Assembly (NCBI GenBank): GCA_001801405.1
Contig: MGXQ01000033.1
Coordinates: 47,169 to 61,262, forward strand
DNA length: 14,094 nucleotides
Direction: 5' to 3'
Source of the DNA: Gammaproteobacteria bacterium RIFCSPHIGHO2_02_FULL_42_13
GTDB lineage: Bacteria > Pseudomonadota > Gammaproteobacteria > UBA12402
Part shown: piece after piece, positions 4,795-13,149 of the stretch
Layout of the letters: every line of letters begins with the position of its first letter
Numbering within the stretch: the stretch's first letter is position 1
The notes under the pieces: model-generated
The model's database searches: none
Told to the model about the DNA's origin: nothing
Seen by the model: the letters and a program-made list of their open reading frames with translations, nothing else
Made by a program: the position numbers and the translations under genes

Positions 4795-4844
4795 GTTACT
4801 GACTTAACGCAAGCGGGACAACCTCGATCTCATCGAACACGGGA

Positions 4845-5285
4845 TCATTCCTCTTCTTCATATCCGCTAAAAACTTTTTGATAATTTCCGCTCTGTTTTT
4901 CTGTGATTTCCTCTAAATTTTTGCAATCAACGCACAGGGTTGCTGTTGGGCGAATCTCTAATCGAGCCAATCCTATTTCATCGCCACAACTCTCACAATA
5001 TCCATAATCGCCCGCCGCAAGCTGCGCTAAAGAATAGTTTATTTTTTCAATCAATTTAGCCTCGCGTGTCCGCGCTAAAATTTCCGATGCCAAAATCTCT
5101 TCTTTGGTCGCCATATCTGATTCATCAGCACAACCACCCGTATTCGATCTAAAGTTATCCGGCGTCTGGCGCGCCTTGTCGATCAATGCATTTTTTAAAT
5201 CGAGCAATCTGTCCTTAAAAAATCCCTTCATGCGCATACTCATATATTTTTCCGCTTTCTTTTGCAGATATTTTTTTTCTTTCAT
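4845..5285 (-). CDS. DksA-like C4 zinc-finger transcription factor
   Basis: DksA-family proteins enter the RNA polymerase secondary channel and, with ppGpp, change transcription initiation. The 146-residue product has the coiled-coil region (about 22-95). The tip motif is D54-E-S-D57-M-A59, matching the functional DxxDxA (D71/D74/A76) of E. coli DksA. A C4 zinc finger follows, with C97-x2-C100 and C118-x2-C121 inside YCESCGDEIGLARLEIRPTA. The N- and C-terminal extensions differ from E. coli DksA (151 residues), so it could be the housekeeping DksA or a paralogue. A strong GGGGAGG precedes the ATG by 6 nt. It starts 23 bp after the GCS2 ligase gene and is probably co-transcribed with the two ligases, which is not the usual place for dksA. 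Confidence 0.88.
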   Translation of the reverse strand: MKEKKYLQKKAEKYMSMRMKGFFKDRLLDLKNALIDKARQTPDNFRSNTGGCADESDMATKEEILASEILARTREAKLIEKINYSLAQLAAGDYGYCESCGDEIGLARLEIRPTATLCVDCKNLEEITEKQSGNYQKVFSGYEEEE

Positions 5286-5308
5286 CCATCGCCTCCCCTC
5301 AATCCCAA

Positions 5309-6556
5309 TTACAACAAAAAAGCTTCATTTTTAGCCAAACAATCCATTAATCTGGCATAGACTTTTCTTAAACTATCATGAGAATAATCATTATTCAATG
5401 CCCCTAATATTCTTTCTGATAAATTACCCTGATTTAAAATCGAGTGTATAATATCGTAGTGTGCAATTGAATCAACATCATATTCTCCTATCGCCGAAAA
5501 AAGAATATGTCTCAACAACGTCTTAACGGTACAGGGGCCCTCCGTATAATCAAACACCGACAAATATTTTTCGTCCTCAATGTAAGCCGACATGCCGTCG
5601 CGCATCGTATTCAATAAAATTGACAATAGACTTTTTTCAGAAAATAATTTTTGCTCTTCCAAATCACTCCAAACTTCCTTCACTAACCCTTTAATAACAG
5701 CGATAATAAAAAACAGAATTGCCAAGTCAACTTGGGGACACTCCTGAATATCGATCACCCTGATTTCAATCGTTTGTCTCTCTGCTCTTAAAATCGCACC
5801 TCTGGAATTTAACCAATCATGCTTTAATAACCCCTGCTCATCATACGGCGCGATTGCCTTATAGATTTTCTGCAAGATCAGCCGCTGATAATCCTGTAAA
5901 TTAAAAACAGCCTCGGGAATAACGCTTCCGGTAATCAACGGGATTTTTTTCTGATTCGCCATATAATGCTGCAATCTTGCATCCAACAGCCCCGTCATTT
6001 TTCCATCAAAGATCGGCGAACTTGCTGCTATCGCAGGAATAAGAGGCAACACCAATCTTATCGCCGCGTGTAACTTGCCAAACTCCCTATCATCATAAAA
6101 AGGCAAATTCAAATGAACGCTTTGCAAATTCATCCAGCCATGCGTTTTGCAATTAAAAATCTGATGATACTTGTTGTATATCTCTTGATTCTCGTGCGGC
6201 CATATAGCCGATTCATTAACAGGATTCATCCAGGGATGACATGCCGTCGGCATCAAAGCAGTATTAAACGCCGCCAACTGCTCATTGATATGTTTAATGT
6301 TCTGATGAAATAAATCCGAAAATTTAACAAAGTCATTGAGCTTAATCGGAGAGGGCACCTTGAATTCGAGAATATGCTTCGCCAACTCATTCGATATGCT
6401 GACGCCATCAAAATCCAGTTCCGAGCGATAATCTCCGCATAACGAATAAATCAAATCATCGACAACGGGATTAACGTTTAGTTGAGCCTTGTCAACCAGC
6501 GCATATTCTAACTCTATCCCAATACCTTCAAATAAATGCAAGAATGAGTTTTTCAT
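5309..6556 (-). CDS. GCS2-family carboxylate-amine ligase
   Basis: Member of the GCS2 (glutamate-cysteine ligase type 2) ATP-dependent ligases, which join an amino group to a carboxylate, classically the gamma-carboxylate of glutamate. The 415-residue product shows GIGIELEYALVD at 11-22 (E15 and E17 as likely metal ligands), QSVHLNLPF at 145-153, IPAIAASSPIFDGK at 173-186, and SRGAILRAERQTIEIRVIDI at 251-270. The last is the typical R...E-x-R-x-x-D block. Residues after about 300 are helical with no motif I recognise. The ATG overlaps the stop of the upstream ATP-grasp gene (ATGA at 6553-6556), implying translational coupling. It is not E. coli-type GshA (GCS1). Substrates cannot be read from the sequence. 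The gene looks more AT-rich than the ribosomal genes nearby. Confidence 0.82.
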   Translation of the reverse strand: MKNSFLHLFEGIGIELEYALVDKAQLNVNPVVDDLIYSLCGDYRSELDFDGVSISNELAKHILEFKVPSPIKLNDFVKFSDLFHQNIKHINEQLAAFNTALMPTACHPWMNPVNESAIWPHENQEIYNKYHQIFNCKTHGWMNLQSVHLNLPFYDDREFGKLHAAIRLVLPLIPAIAASSPIFDGKMTGLLDARLQHYMANQKKIPLITGSVIPEAVFNLQDYQRLILQKIYKAIAPYDEQGLLKHDWLNSRGAILRAERQTIEIRVIDIQECPQVDLAILFFIIAVIKGLVKEVWSDLEEQKLFSEKSLLSILLNTMRDGMSAYIEDEKYLSVFDYTEGPCTVKTLLRHILFSAIGEYDVDSIAHYDIIHSILNQGNLSERILGALNNDYSHDSLRKVYARLMDCLAKNEAFLL

Positions 6557-8013
6557 TGCCGTAATTTTTTCTTGTCTAACTTATCAACAAAATATCGCAT
6601 GATATTAAAATATAATTCTTCCCCAAGAATTTCATCCTCGACCCCATCATCCACATTGGGGTTATCGTTAATTTCAATCAAATATGCCTTATGATTAATC
6701 TCTTTCAGATCAATGCCATAAAAACCATCGCCTATTAAATTCGCTCCTTTTAATGCTGTTTTTAAAACAAAATCGGGGACTTTGCTGATAGGCACCGCTT
6801 CTGCTTCTCCCGCATATAATTGATTAGGCTGATTCCATTTATAAATTTGCCAATGTTTTTTGACCATATAATATTTGCACGCAAAAATCGGTTCCCTATT
6901 AAGCACGCCGATTCGCCAATCAAAATCGGTCGGCATAAACGCCTGCGCTATCAACAAATCCGATCGCAAAAAATATTGATTCAGCGTCTCTTTGAGCTGC
7001 GCATCATCTTCCACCTTCACAACAGACTGCGAAAATGAACCGTCCGGCAACTTTAAAATACAGGGAAACCCTAATTCGGAATTAATAATATGTTTGTTTT
7101 CTTTATGAATAATACAAGTTTTAGGACGAGATAATTTTGTTTTAGAAAAAATTTCTGCCAAATACACCTTGTTAGCGCATTGTATAATGGAGGCAGGATC
7201 ATCCACAACCACTAATCCTTCAGACGCGGCTCTTCTCGCAAATCGATAGGTGTAATGATTCACGCTCGTTGTTTCTCTGATAAACAACGCATCAAAAAAT
7301 GAAATTTTATTAAAATCTGATCGGCCAATCAGCTGAGGTCTAAATCCAACTTTATCGGCAACCTTCAAAAACTGTTTAATCGCCTTTTGATTCGAGGGTG
7401 AAAATTTTTCATTAGGATTATATAAAATGGCCAGATCATACAGGGGTTGATTTTTTTTTCGTTTTTTATAATGCGCTCTCGCTAAATACTGATTGGCAAA
7501 TATAACTAAATCTTCGCAATGGTGTTCAGGCACATCTTTTAATGCGATGGTAGAAACACTCTGCAATAACCATTTTTTATTAAAAACAAACTTTATTCTC
7601 AAGAGCGGAGATTCAAACAAATTATATAGCCGCAACGCTAGCTTTTCATGCTGCTTCGCCACATTTTTTCCAAAATAAATGCTTAAATCAAACTCGACTG
7701 ATTTTATTTTCGCTAAACTTTTTTGAATGAGCTGGTCAAGATCATCCGAAATAGCTCTCACGATAGTTTGAGATCTCAAATCCTGAATGGTTTTAACACT
7801 GGGAAAAACGCGGTGCCCTCTCGCCTCCGCCAACAAAGAAACATAATACCCCAAACATTGATATTTATAAGATTGACATAAATTCAGCAAACGAATTTGC
7901 TTCATGTCCGAATAAACCGCGCTCATCAAATAATCTTTGGAGGAAATAACTTTTACATTGTCAACATTGAAACGCCAATGATCTGTACGATCAACAACAA
8001 CAAAATTTTGCAT
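6553..8013 (-). CDS. RimK-like ATP-grasp ligase with RLAN N-terminal domain
   Basis: ATP-grasp enzymes form amide bonds through an acyl-phosphate. RimK-type members add glutamate or other amino acids to peptides or small molecules. The 486-residue product starts MQNFVVVDRTDHWRF. Residues 1-150 match the RLAN (RimK-like ATP-grasp N-terminal) domain, and 195-480 form the ATP-grasp part: FIRETTSVNHYTYRFARRA at 244-262, NK at 281-282, FPCILKLPDG with K321, and the metal-binding EINDNPN at 447-453. The frame continues 24 codons upstream, but family starts and GAGG 5 nt before 8013 favour this Met. It is first in a probable three-gene operon with the GCS2 ligase and DksA-like gene. The RLAN-GCS2 pairing is known from amidoligase surveys; its product is not established to my knowledge. 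Confidence 0.84.
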   Translation of the reverse strand: MQNFVVVDRTDHWRFNVDNVKVISSKDYLMSAVYSDMKQIRLLNLCQSYKYQCLGYYVSLLAEARGHRVFPSVKTIQDLRSQTIVRAISDDLDQLIQKSLAKIKSVEFDLSIYFGKNVAKQHEKLALRLYNLFESPLLRIKFVFNKKWLLQSVSTIALKDVPEHHCEDLVIFANQYLARAHYKKRKKNQPLYDLAILYNPNEKFSPSNQKAIKQFLKVADKVGFRPQLIGRSDFNKISFFDALFIRETTSVNHYTYRFARRAASEGLVVVDDPASIIQCANKVYLAEIFSKTKLSRPKTCIIHKENKHIINSELGFPCILKLPDGSFSQSVVKVEDDAQLKETLNQYFLRSDLLIAQAFMPTDFDWRIGVLNREPIFACKYYMVKKHWQIYKWNQPNQLYAGEAEAVPISKVPDFVLKTALKGANLIGDGFYGIDLKEINHKAYLIEINDNPNVDDGVEDEILGEELYFNIMRYFVDKLDKKKLRQ

Positions 8014-8279
8014 GTGCCCTCGAAAATATTGACGCCTCTTTATGATCAATGAATGTTCCATCCTTTGTGCCAAAAAAACTACCAAAATATTTTATGTTAA
8101 AAAAGTTATTTTATTTGCTAATTCAAAAAAACGGGATTATGATTATTCACTTTTTTTGCCGAACAATAGCAGTGCATCGGAAAGATGCCCCCTCTTATCA
8201 CAGCGACCAAAACCGCGCCACCATGAATTCCACTTATAACAAGGTTTTGATTGATATGCCATTCTCTATTTCTTCATGC
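8014..8279. other. AT-rich divergent intergenic region
   Basis: This separates the minus-strand ligase operon from repeat copy B and the lplT-aas gene. It is rich in A and T runs between 8085 and 8165 and has several poor promoter matches on both strands. I cannot choose a promoter with confidence. Short frames crossing it have no recognisable similarity or ribosome binding site. Confidence 0.4.
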
Positions 8280-8436
8280 TATAATGCGAAGCGATTTCGG
8301 AACTTTTCGCCTGGGGATTCTCAAGGGGAGCGGGCGAAACGCTCCCCTTGAGTCGCCGTGCGCGCGGCTTTGCCGCGCAGGCGAAATATTACCAAGAAAT
8401 AAAAATACCCCGTGGCTTGCCACGGGGATTTTTATT
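8280..8436 (+). repeat. Structured repeat, copy B (H1 missing)
   Basis: It begins TATAATGCGAAGCGATTTC like copy A but lacks the first hairpin. H2 is at 8320-8352 (the same 13-bp stem, loop GGCGAAA). H3 is at 8353-8384. H4 is at 8398-8436 (AATAAAAAT/ATTTTTATT around CCCCGTGGC-TT-GCCACGGGG, one bulged A). Compared with A, the H4 core gains two further G-C pairs. It ends 57 bp before lplT-aas. H4 could act as a bidirectional terminator (inference). Confidence 0.85.
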
Positions 8437-8493
8437 TTCGCCCTCACGCAATATCCCCGTGGCAAGGGGTAATCTTTAATAATAGAATGGATA

Positions 8494-11400
8494 ATGAATA
8501 ATAGATTTTCGAAACATCAATACATGAGCTACCTGATCGTTGTCTTTCTCAACGCGTTTGTCGACATCGGTCATAAAATATTAATCCAAGATATCTTCTA
8601 CCAAACGGCCACGCCGAAGGTATATACCATCATGTCGGCACTTATTAACGCGATGATATTATTGCCATTCGTGTTATTTTTTACCCCGTCGGGCTACCTG
8701 TCAGATAAATTTTCGAAAACCAAGGTAATGCGTTGGACCGCGCTCGCGGCTATACCACTGACCGTTTTCATTACCCTATTTTATTATGCGGGTTGTTTTT
8801 GGCTCGCATTTACCATGACGTTTTTATTATCGGTACAAGCAACCATTAATTCGCCCGCCAAATACGGTTATATCAAAGAATTGTTCGGCAAAGAAAAACT
8901 CGCAGAGGCCAACGCTTACGTACAAACAATTGCGATTATTTCCATCTTAGCCGGCACGGTTGTCTTCACTATCTTTTTTCAGGTACTCATCTCACATTAT
9001 GACGCCGCCGCATTGGCCACAAAAACCGAGATCATGAAGATCATCGCACCCACGGGTTTTATATTAATTTTGATGAGCGGCTTAGAATACTTTTTAACGC
9101 TATTCTTAAGCGTAAAACCGGCCGCTGATCCACACTCTACGTTTAAATTTAAACCATATATTCGTGGCGATTACATTCGTGCAAACATGAATTCTATTTA
9201 CACTAACAAAGTCATCTTTGGGTGTATTATCGCATTGGGATTTTTCTGGGGCATTAATCAGGTTATTCTCGCAAACTATGGCGCCTATCTAAAAATATAC
9301 ATTCATAATGCATCCGCCATGTTTGCACAAGGATCGCTCGCCCTCGGCGGCCTGGGCATTTTATTGGGGGCGCTCGTTGCCGGCAAATCCTCTAAACATT
9401 TTATCGAGAGCGGCATCATTCCCGTCGCTACGCTTGGCATGACGATCGGCTTATTCTTTATGCCCATTATCAACAATAAAACATTAGTGCTCTTGGTTTT
9501 TTTAATGTATGGCTTTTTTGGCGGTATGCTCATCGTCCCACTGAATGCGCTTATTCAATTTAATTCGCCCAATCCCAAATTGGGTAAAATTCTAGCCGCC
9601 AATAATTTCGTTCAAAATGTCTTTATGATTGTACTCTTGGTTATAACGGCAGCAACCGCATTAATGAATTTCAACCCCGTTGTCTGCTTTAATTTTTTAT
9701 TCCTCATCGGTATCGTCGCAACAATCTACGCTGTCATCAGTTTGCCACAATCGATGGTTCGCTATTTGACTTACTCCGTACTTTCAAAAATTTATACTAT
9801 CTCGGCAAGCGGCATCGATAATATCCCCTCCGATGGGGGTGTTTTATTATTAGGAAATCATGTCAGCTATATTGATTGGGCCATCATACAAATCACTTGC
9901 CCGCGCGCTGTTCGATTCGTGATGGAAAGAGAATACTATAACCAGTGGCATATCAAATGGATTTTAAAAATATTTAATACCATTCCCATTTCGAGTGCGG
10001 GCAGCAAAAATTCCATTCAAACCATCAATGATGCCTTAAAAAAAGGCGACGTCGTCGCCTTATTTCCTGAAGGTTTTGTCAGTCGCAATGGGCAACTCGG
10101 AAAATTTCATCGCGGATTTGAACGCGCCATCGAAAACACCGGCGCCATCATTGTCCCCCTGTATATTCGTGGCCTATGGGGCAGCATGGGCTCACTCTCC
10201 ACCAACTATTATCGAAAAATTTCAAAACATATTAAAAGAAACATTACGGTTTGTTACGGCAAGCAACTCCCGGCAGATACTAAAGCCAGTGCATTAAAAT
10301 CAAAAATATTCGATTTAGGGACACAAGCATGGATTGATCACGCCAACACATTATCGTCGATCCCTGCCGAATGGCTATATCGCGCGCAACAACAGGGCGA
10401 TCAAATTATTGCGATAGATGGCAATAAAAAAATGACCGGCTACCAAATGGTTATTGGCTTTATCCGCATGCGGCAGCTTTTGCAATCCATGATTACCAAA
10501 CACGAAAAACATGTGGGCGTCATGATGCCCCCTAGCATTATGGGCATACTCTCAAACTTCGCGGCACTCGCTTTAAATAAAGTCGTTGTCAATATTAATT
10601 ACACCGCAAGCAAAGAAGCCATTTCACATTCCATCGATATTACCGACATAAAAACAGTGATCACGTCGCGCATCTTTTTGGAACGCTTAGAAAAACGCGG
10701 CCTTAATATCGCCGCCATTACCAAGCAGTGCAAGATTATTTATTTAGAAGACTACAAAGATAAATTATTGGCCTCAACGAATTGGATTTATTATTTAGCT
10801 GCCGCCATCATTCCTAACTTCATCCTCAAACATATTTATATCGATCGCATCAATCCCGACAACACAGCCGTCATTTACTTCACCAGTGGCAGCGAAGGAT
10901 TACCGAAAGGAGCTGAGCTATCACACCGCAACATTTTAATTAACGCCAAACAAACCTCCAGCATCATGAACATACGCCAAACAGATTCTGTCTTAAGCTG
11001 TTTGCCGCTCTTTCATGCGTTTGGATTAACCGGCACAACACTCATGCCGCTTATTGAGGGTATTCCGCTCATTTTCCATCCTGACCCGACTGATGCCGCC
11101 GGCGTTGCCAAAGCCATCGCGCTAAATGAAATCACCGTACTATGCAGTACCTCCACATTTTTAAGTCTTTATATACGCCACTCTCGTGTCGAAGCTATTA
11201 TGTTTAGAACATTGAGACTCGTCGTCTCTGGCGCAGAAAAGTTATCGGCAACCATTGAAAAACAATTTTATGATAAATTCGGACTTCATGTTTTAGAAGG
11301 TTATGGCACCACCGAAACGGCACCCGTTGTCTCCATTAATTTACCCGATATTTTAATTCCAAAATATTATCACGTACAGCAAGGTTACAAACCCGGCGCA

Positions 11401-11949
11401 GTAGGTCTACCGGTGCCTGGCACATCGATTCACATCGTCAACCCAAAAACATTAGAACAATTACCTCCGGGCGAATCGGGTTTAATCCTCGTCGCAGGTC
11501 CACAACTGATGAAAGGTTATTTTCACCAACCTGAGCAAACAAAAGAGATCATCATTCATAAAAACAATACCCGCTGGTATAAAACTGGTGACCAAGGATT
11601 TTTAGACGAGGATGGTTATCTTACCATTACCGATCGTTATTCGCGCTTTGCAAAAATCGCAGGCGAAATGGTTAGCTTATCCCATGTTGAAAATGCCATT
11701 GCGCCCTTGTTACCCGAGAACATCGATTGCGCCGCTGTTGCCCTCCCCGATGAGAAAAAAGGTGAAAAGATTGTTTTACTCGTAACAAAATTAAACGAAA
11801 CCCCTGCCGAATTTAAAAAACGCTGCGTTGAAGCCAAGATCAAAGCCTTACTCATCCCGAACGAAATCCAAATCGTTGACGAAATCCCCAAGCTGGGCAC
11901 AGGCAAAACAAACTTCGCACAAGCTAAAAAAATCGCTCAAAATCTCTAG
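8494..11949 (+). CDS. LplT-Aas fusion: lysophospholipid transporter / acyltransferase / acyl-ACP synthetase
   Basis: One 1151-residue protein joins three activities that E. coli splits between LplT and Aas. Residues 1 to about 420 form a 12-helix MFS transporter of LplT type, moving lysophospholipid inward across the inner membrane. Residues about 430-640 are a PlsC acyltransferase, with H456-VSYI-D461 (HX4D) and FPEG at 524-527. Residues about 680-1151 are an AMP-forming acyl-ACP synthetase, with the P-loop TSGSEGLPKG at 797-806, GYGTTET at 936-942, TGD at 1031-1033 and the C-terminal lysine K1138 in LGTGK. The enzyme re-acylates imported lysophosphatidylethanolamine, repairing membranes or using host lipids. 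All catalytic motifs are present. The ribosome binding site before 8494 is weak. Such fusions are known in several bacteria. Confidence 0.93.
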   Translation: MNNRFSKHQYMSYLIVVFLNAFVDIGHKILIQDIFYQTATPKVYTIMSALINAMILLPFVLFFTPSGYLSDKFSKTKVMRWTALAAIPLTVFITLFYYAGCFWLAFTMTFLLSVQATINSPAKYGYIKELFGKEKLAEANAYVQTIAIISILAGTVVFTIFFQVLISHYDAAALATKTEIMKIIAPTGFILILMSGLEYFLTLFLSVKPAADPHSTFKFKPYIRGDYIRANMNSIYTNKVIFGCIIALGFFWGINQVILANYGAYLKIYIHNASAMFAQGSLALGGLGILLGALVAGKSSKHFIESGIIPVATLGMTIGLFFMPIINNKTLVLLVFLMYGFFGGMLIVPLNALIQFNSPNPKLGKILAANNFVQNVFMIVLLVITAATALMNFNPVVCFNFLFLIGIVATIYAVISLPQSMVRYLTYSVLSKIYTISASGIDNIPSDGGVLLLGNHVSYIDWAIIQITCPRAVRFVMEREYYNQWHIKWILKIFNTIPISSAGSKNSIQTINDALKKGDVVALFPEGFVSRNGQLGKFHRGFERAIENTGAIIVPLYIRGLWGSMGSLSTNYYRKISKHIKRNITVCYGKQLPADTKASALKSKIFDLGTQAWIDHANTLSSIPAEWLYRAQQQGDQIIAIDGNKKMTGYQMVIGFIRMRQLLQSMITKHEKHVGVMMPPSIMGILSNFAALALNKVVVNINYTASKEAISHSIDITDIKTVITSRIFLERLEKRGLNIAAITKQCKIIYLEDYKDKLLASTNWIYYLAAAIIPNFILKHIYIDRINPDNTAVIYFTSGSEGLPKGAELSHRNILINAKQTSSIMNIRQTDSVLSCLPLFHAFGLTGTTLMPLIEGIPLIFHPDPTDAAGVAKAIALNEITVLCSTSTFLSLYIRHSRVEAIMFRTLRLVVSGAEKLSATIEKQFYDKFGLHVLEGYGTTETAPVVSINLPDILIPKYYHVQQGYKPGAVGLPVPGTSIHIVNPKTLEQLPPGESGLILVAGPQLMKGYFHQPEQTKEIIIHKNNTRWYKTGDQGFLDEDGYLTITDRYSRFAKIAGEMVSLSHVENAIAPLLPENIDCAAVALPDEKKGEKIVLLVTKLNETPAEFKKRCVEAKIKALLIPNEIQIVDEIPKLGTGKTNFAQAKKIAQNL

Positions 11950-11977
11950 ACCATATAATACCAATCTGGTATTATAT
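11947..11977 (+). promoter_or_regulatory. Promoter of the Rrf2 regulator with overlapping palindromic operator
   Basis: A perfect inverted repeat, ATATAATACCA-atc-TGGTATTATAT, occupies 11953-11977. A candidate promoter, TAGACC (11947-11952), 17-bp spacer and TATTAT (11970-11975), places the palindrome exactly over the spacer and -10 box. The hairpin is AT-rich with no U-tract, so an operator is more likely than a terminator for the upstream gene. Autoregulation by the Rrf2 protein is inferred from the arrangement. Confidence 0.6.
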
Positions 11978-11999
11978 TCAAAAATAAAGGGGATTACAC

Positions 12000-12395
12000 A
12001 TGCTTCGTTTAAACCGACTCACCGATTATGCCTGCGCACTGATGCAACATCTCGCACGCAAACAAGAGATACAAAAAGCCTCTGAAATCGCTCGAGTGAC
12101 GCAAATCAACCTGCCAACCATCAATAAATTATTGAAACAACTCGCGAAAGCCGGACTCGTTCAATCACAACAAGGCGTCAATGGCGGCTATGCCTTAGCA
12201 AGACCAGCGACCCAAATCACTCTCCTGGACATCATCAACGCAACGGAAGAATCCTTTGGGATCACGCGCTGCACACGCAATGAAGCCTGTGAACGACAAA
12301 CTGTTTGTGACATGAAAAAAAATTGGAATCAGACCAATCAAATATTTAGCAAAATGCTGAAAAATATTCGATTGGTGGACTGGGAGAGACATTAG
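12000..12395 (+). CDS. Rrf2/IscR-family Fe-S-type transcriptional regulator (SUF regulator-like)
   Basis: Rrf2 proteins are winged-helix dimers that often sense Fe-S cluster, redox or NO status. The 131-residue product opens MLRLNRLTDYACALMQHLAR, the LTDYA hallmark, and has the recognition helix region LPTINKLLKQLAKAGLV and the wing GVNGGYALARP. Three cysteines, C91, C97 and C103, match the cluster ligands of IscR (C92, C98, C104) in position and spacing. It most resembles the SUF-system regulator subgroup, yet no suf genes are visible; the next gene is a peroxiredoxin. AAAGGGG lies 7 nt before the ATG. A palindrome over the promoter suggests autoregulation. The cluster type and the regulated genes are unknown. 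Confidence 0.88.
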   Translation: MLRLNRLTDYACALMQHLARKQEIQKASEIARVTQINLPTINKLLKQLAKAGLVQSQQGVNGGYALARPATQITLLDIINATEESFGITRCTRNEACERQTVCDMKKNWNQTNQIFSKMLKNIRLVDWERH

Positions 12396-12453
12396 AAACC
12401 CGCGAAGTAGTTACGGAATGGCAAAAACATTTTACTTAAAAGAGGAAACACAA

Positions 12454-13059
12454 ATGACTATCTTAATCACACAACCTGCCCCTGACTTTACTGCTCCTGC
12501 CGTGCTAGGCACCGGCGAAATCATTGAAAACTTCTCGTTATCAAAAACAATCAAAAATAAATACGCGCTCGTGTTTTTTTATCCACTCGACTTTACGTTC
12601 GTCTGCCCATCTGAATTAATTGCCCTCGATCATCGCATGACCGAATTTAAAAAACGCAACATCGAGGTCATCGGCGTATCGATCGATTCGCAATTCACAC
12701 ATCACGCCTGGCGCAATACCAAAATCAATGAAGGCGGTATCGGCTCAGTAAAATTTACGTTAGTTGCTGATATCAATCACCGCATCACAAAAAGCTATGG
12801 CGTAGAACATCCAACAGCAGGTGTCGCCTTGCGCGGCGCGTTTATGATTGACAAAAAAGGTTTGGTGCGCTCACAAATCGTGAACGATTTGCCGATCGGC
12901 CGCAACGCAGATGAAATCATCCGAATTTTTGATGCCATTGATTTTTGTGAAACACATGGCGAAGTCTGTCCGGCAAACTGGAAGCCTGGCGACAAGGGCA
13001 TGAAAGCCTCGCCTGATGGTGTAGCGGGTTATTTGGCCTCACACTCAGAGACTTTGTAA
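12454..13059 (+). CDS. Typical 2-Cys peroxiredoxin (AhpC/Prx1 family)
   Basis: Thiol peroxidase reducing H2O2, organic peroxides and peroxynitrite in the cytoplasm. The 201-residue product has the active site PLDFTFVCPSE, with T48 and peroxidatic C51, the conserved Arg at 127 (GVALRGAF), and the resolving cysteine C172 in HGEVCPANW. An extra C165 lies nearby. The frame extends 12 codons upstream, but homology and AGAGGA 7 nt before the ATG at 12454 set the start. The gene follows the Rrf2 regulator by 58 bp with no clear promoter in the gap, so co-transcription and redox control are plausible. The electron donor (AhpF, AhpD or thioredoxin) is not encoded here. Confidence 0.93.
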   Translation: MTILITQPAPDFTAPAVLGTGEIIENFSLSKTIKNKYALVFFYPLDFTFVCPSELIALDHRMTEFKKRNIEVIGVSIDSQFTHHAWRNTKINEGGIGSVKFTLVADINHRITKSYGVEHPTAGVALRGAFMIDKKGLVRSQIVNDLPIGRNADEIIRIFDAIDFCETHGEVCPANWKPGDKGMKASPDGVAGYLASHSETL

Positions 13060-13091
13060 AAAATTTGATCAAAAGCAAGAAAAACATTTTA

Positions 13092-13120
13092 CTGGCATTT
13101 TTTGAACAATCTGATATACT
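13092..13120 (+). promoter_or_regulatory. Candidate promoter of the chitinase-like gene
   Basis: CTGGCA at 13092-13097, a 17-bp spacer and TATACT at 13115-13120 (5 of 6 to consensus) lie 29 bp before the gene's ATG. No terminator is visible after the peroxiredoxin gene. Confidence 0.45.
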
Positions 13121-13149
13121 TTAATCGTGTGAACTATGGTATTAATCAG

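Noticed and set aside
4443..4881. Frames on both strands across tRNA-Pro
   Set aside because: They are the common artefactual translations of a proline tRNA and its flanking repeats; no homology or start signals support them.
8042..8472. Several short frames on both strands in the ligase/lplT-aas intergenic region
   Set aside because: They read through structured repeat copy B or AT-rich DNA and lack ribosome binding sites.
8450..8476. Second CCCCGTGG...GGGG hairpin just after repeat copy B
   Set aside because: It shares only 9 bases with H4 and is too short to call a further repeat copy.
11953..11977. Palindrome after lplT-aas as a transcription terminator
   Set aside because: The stem is AT-rich and no U-run follows; its position over a promoter fits an operator better.
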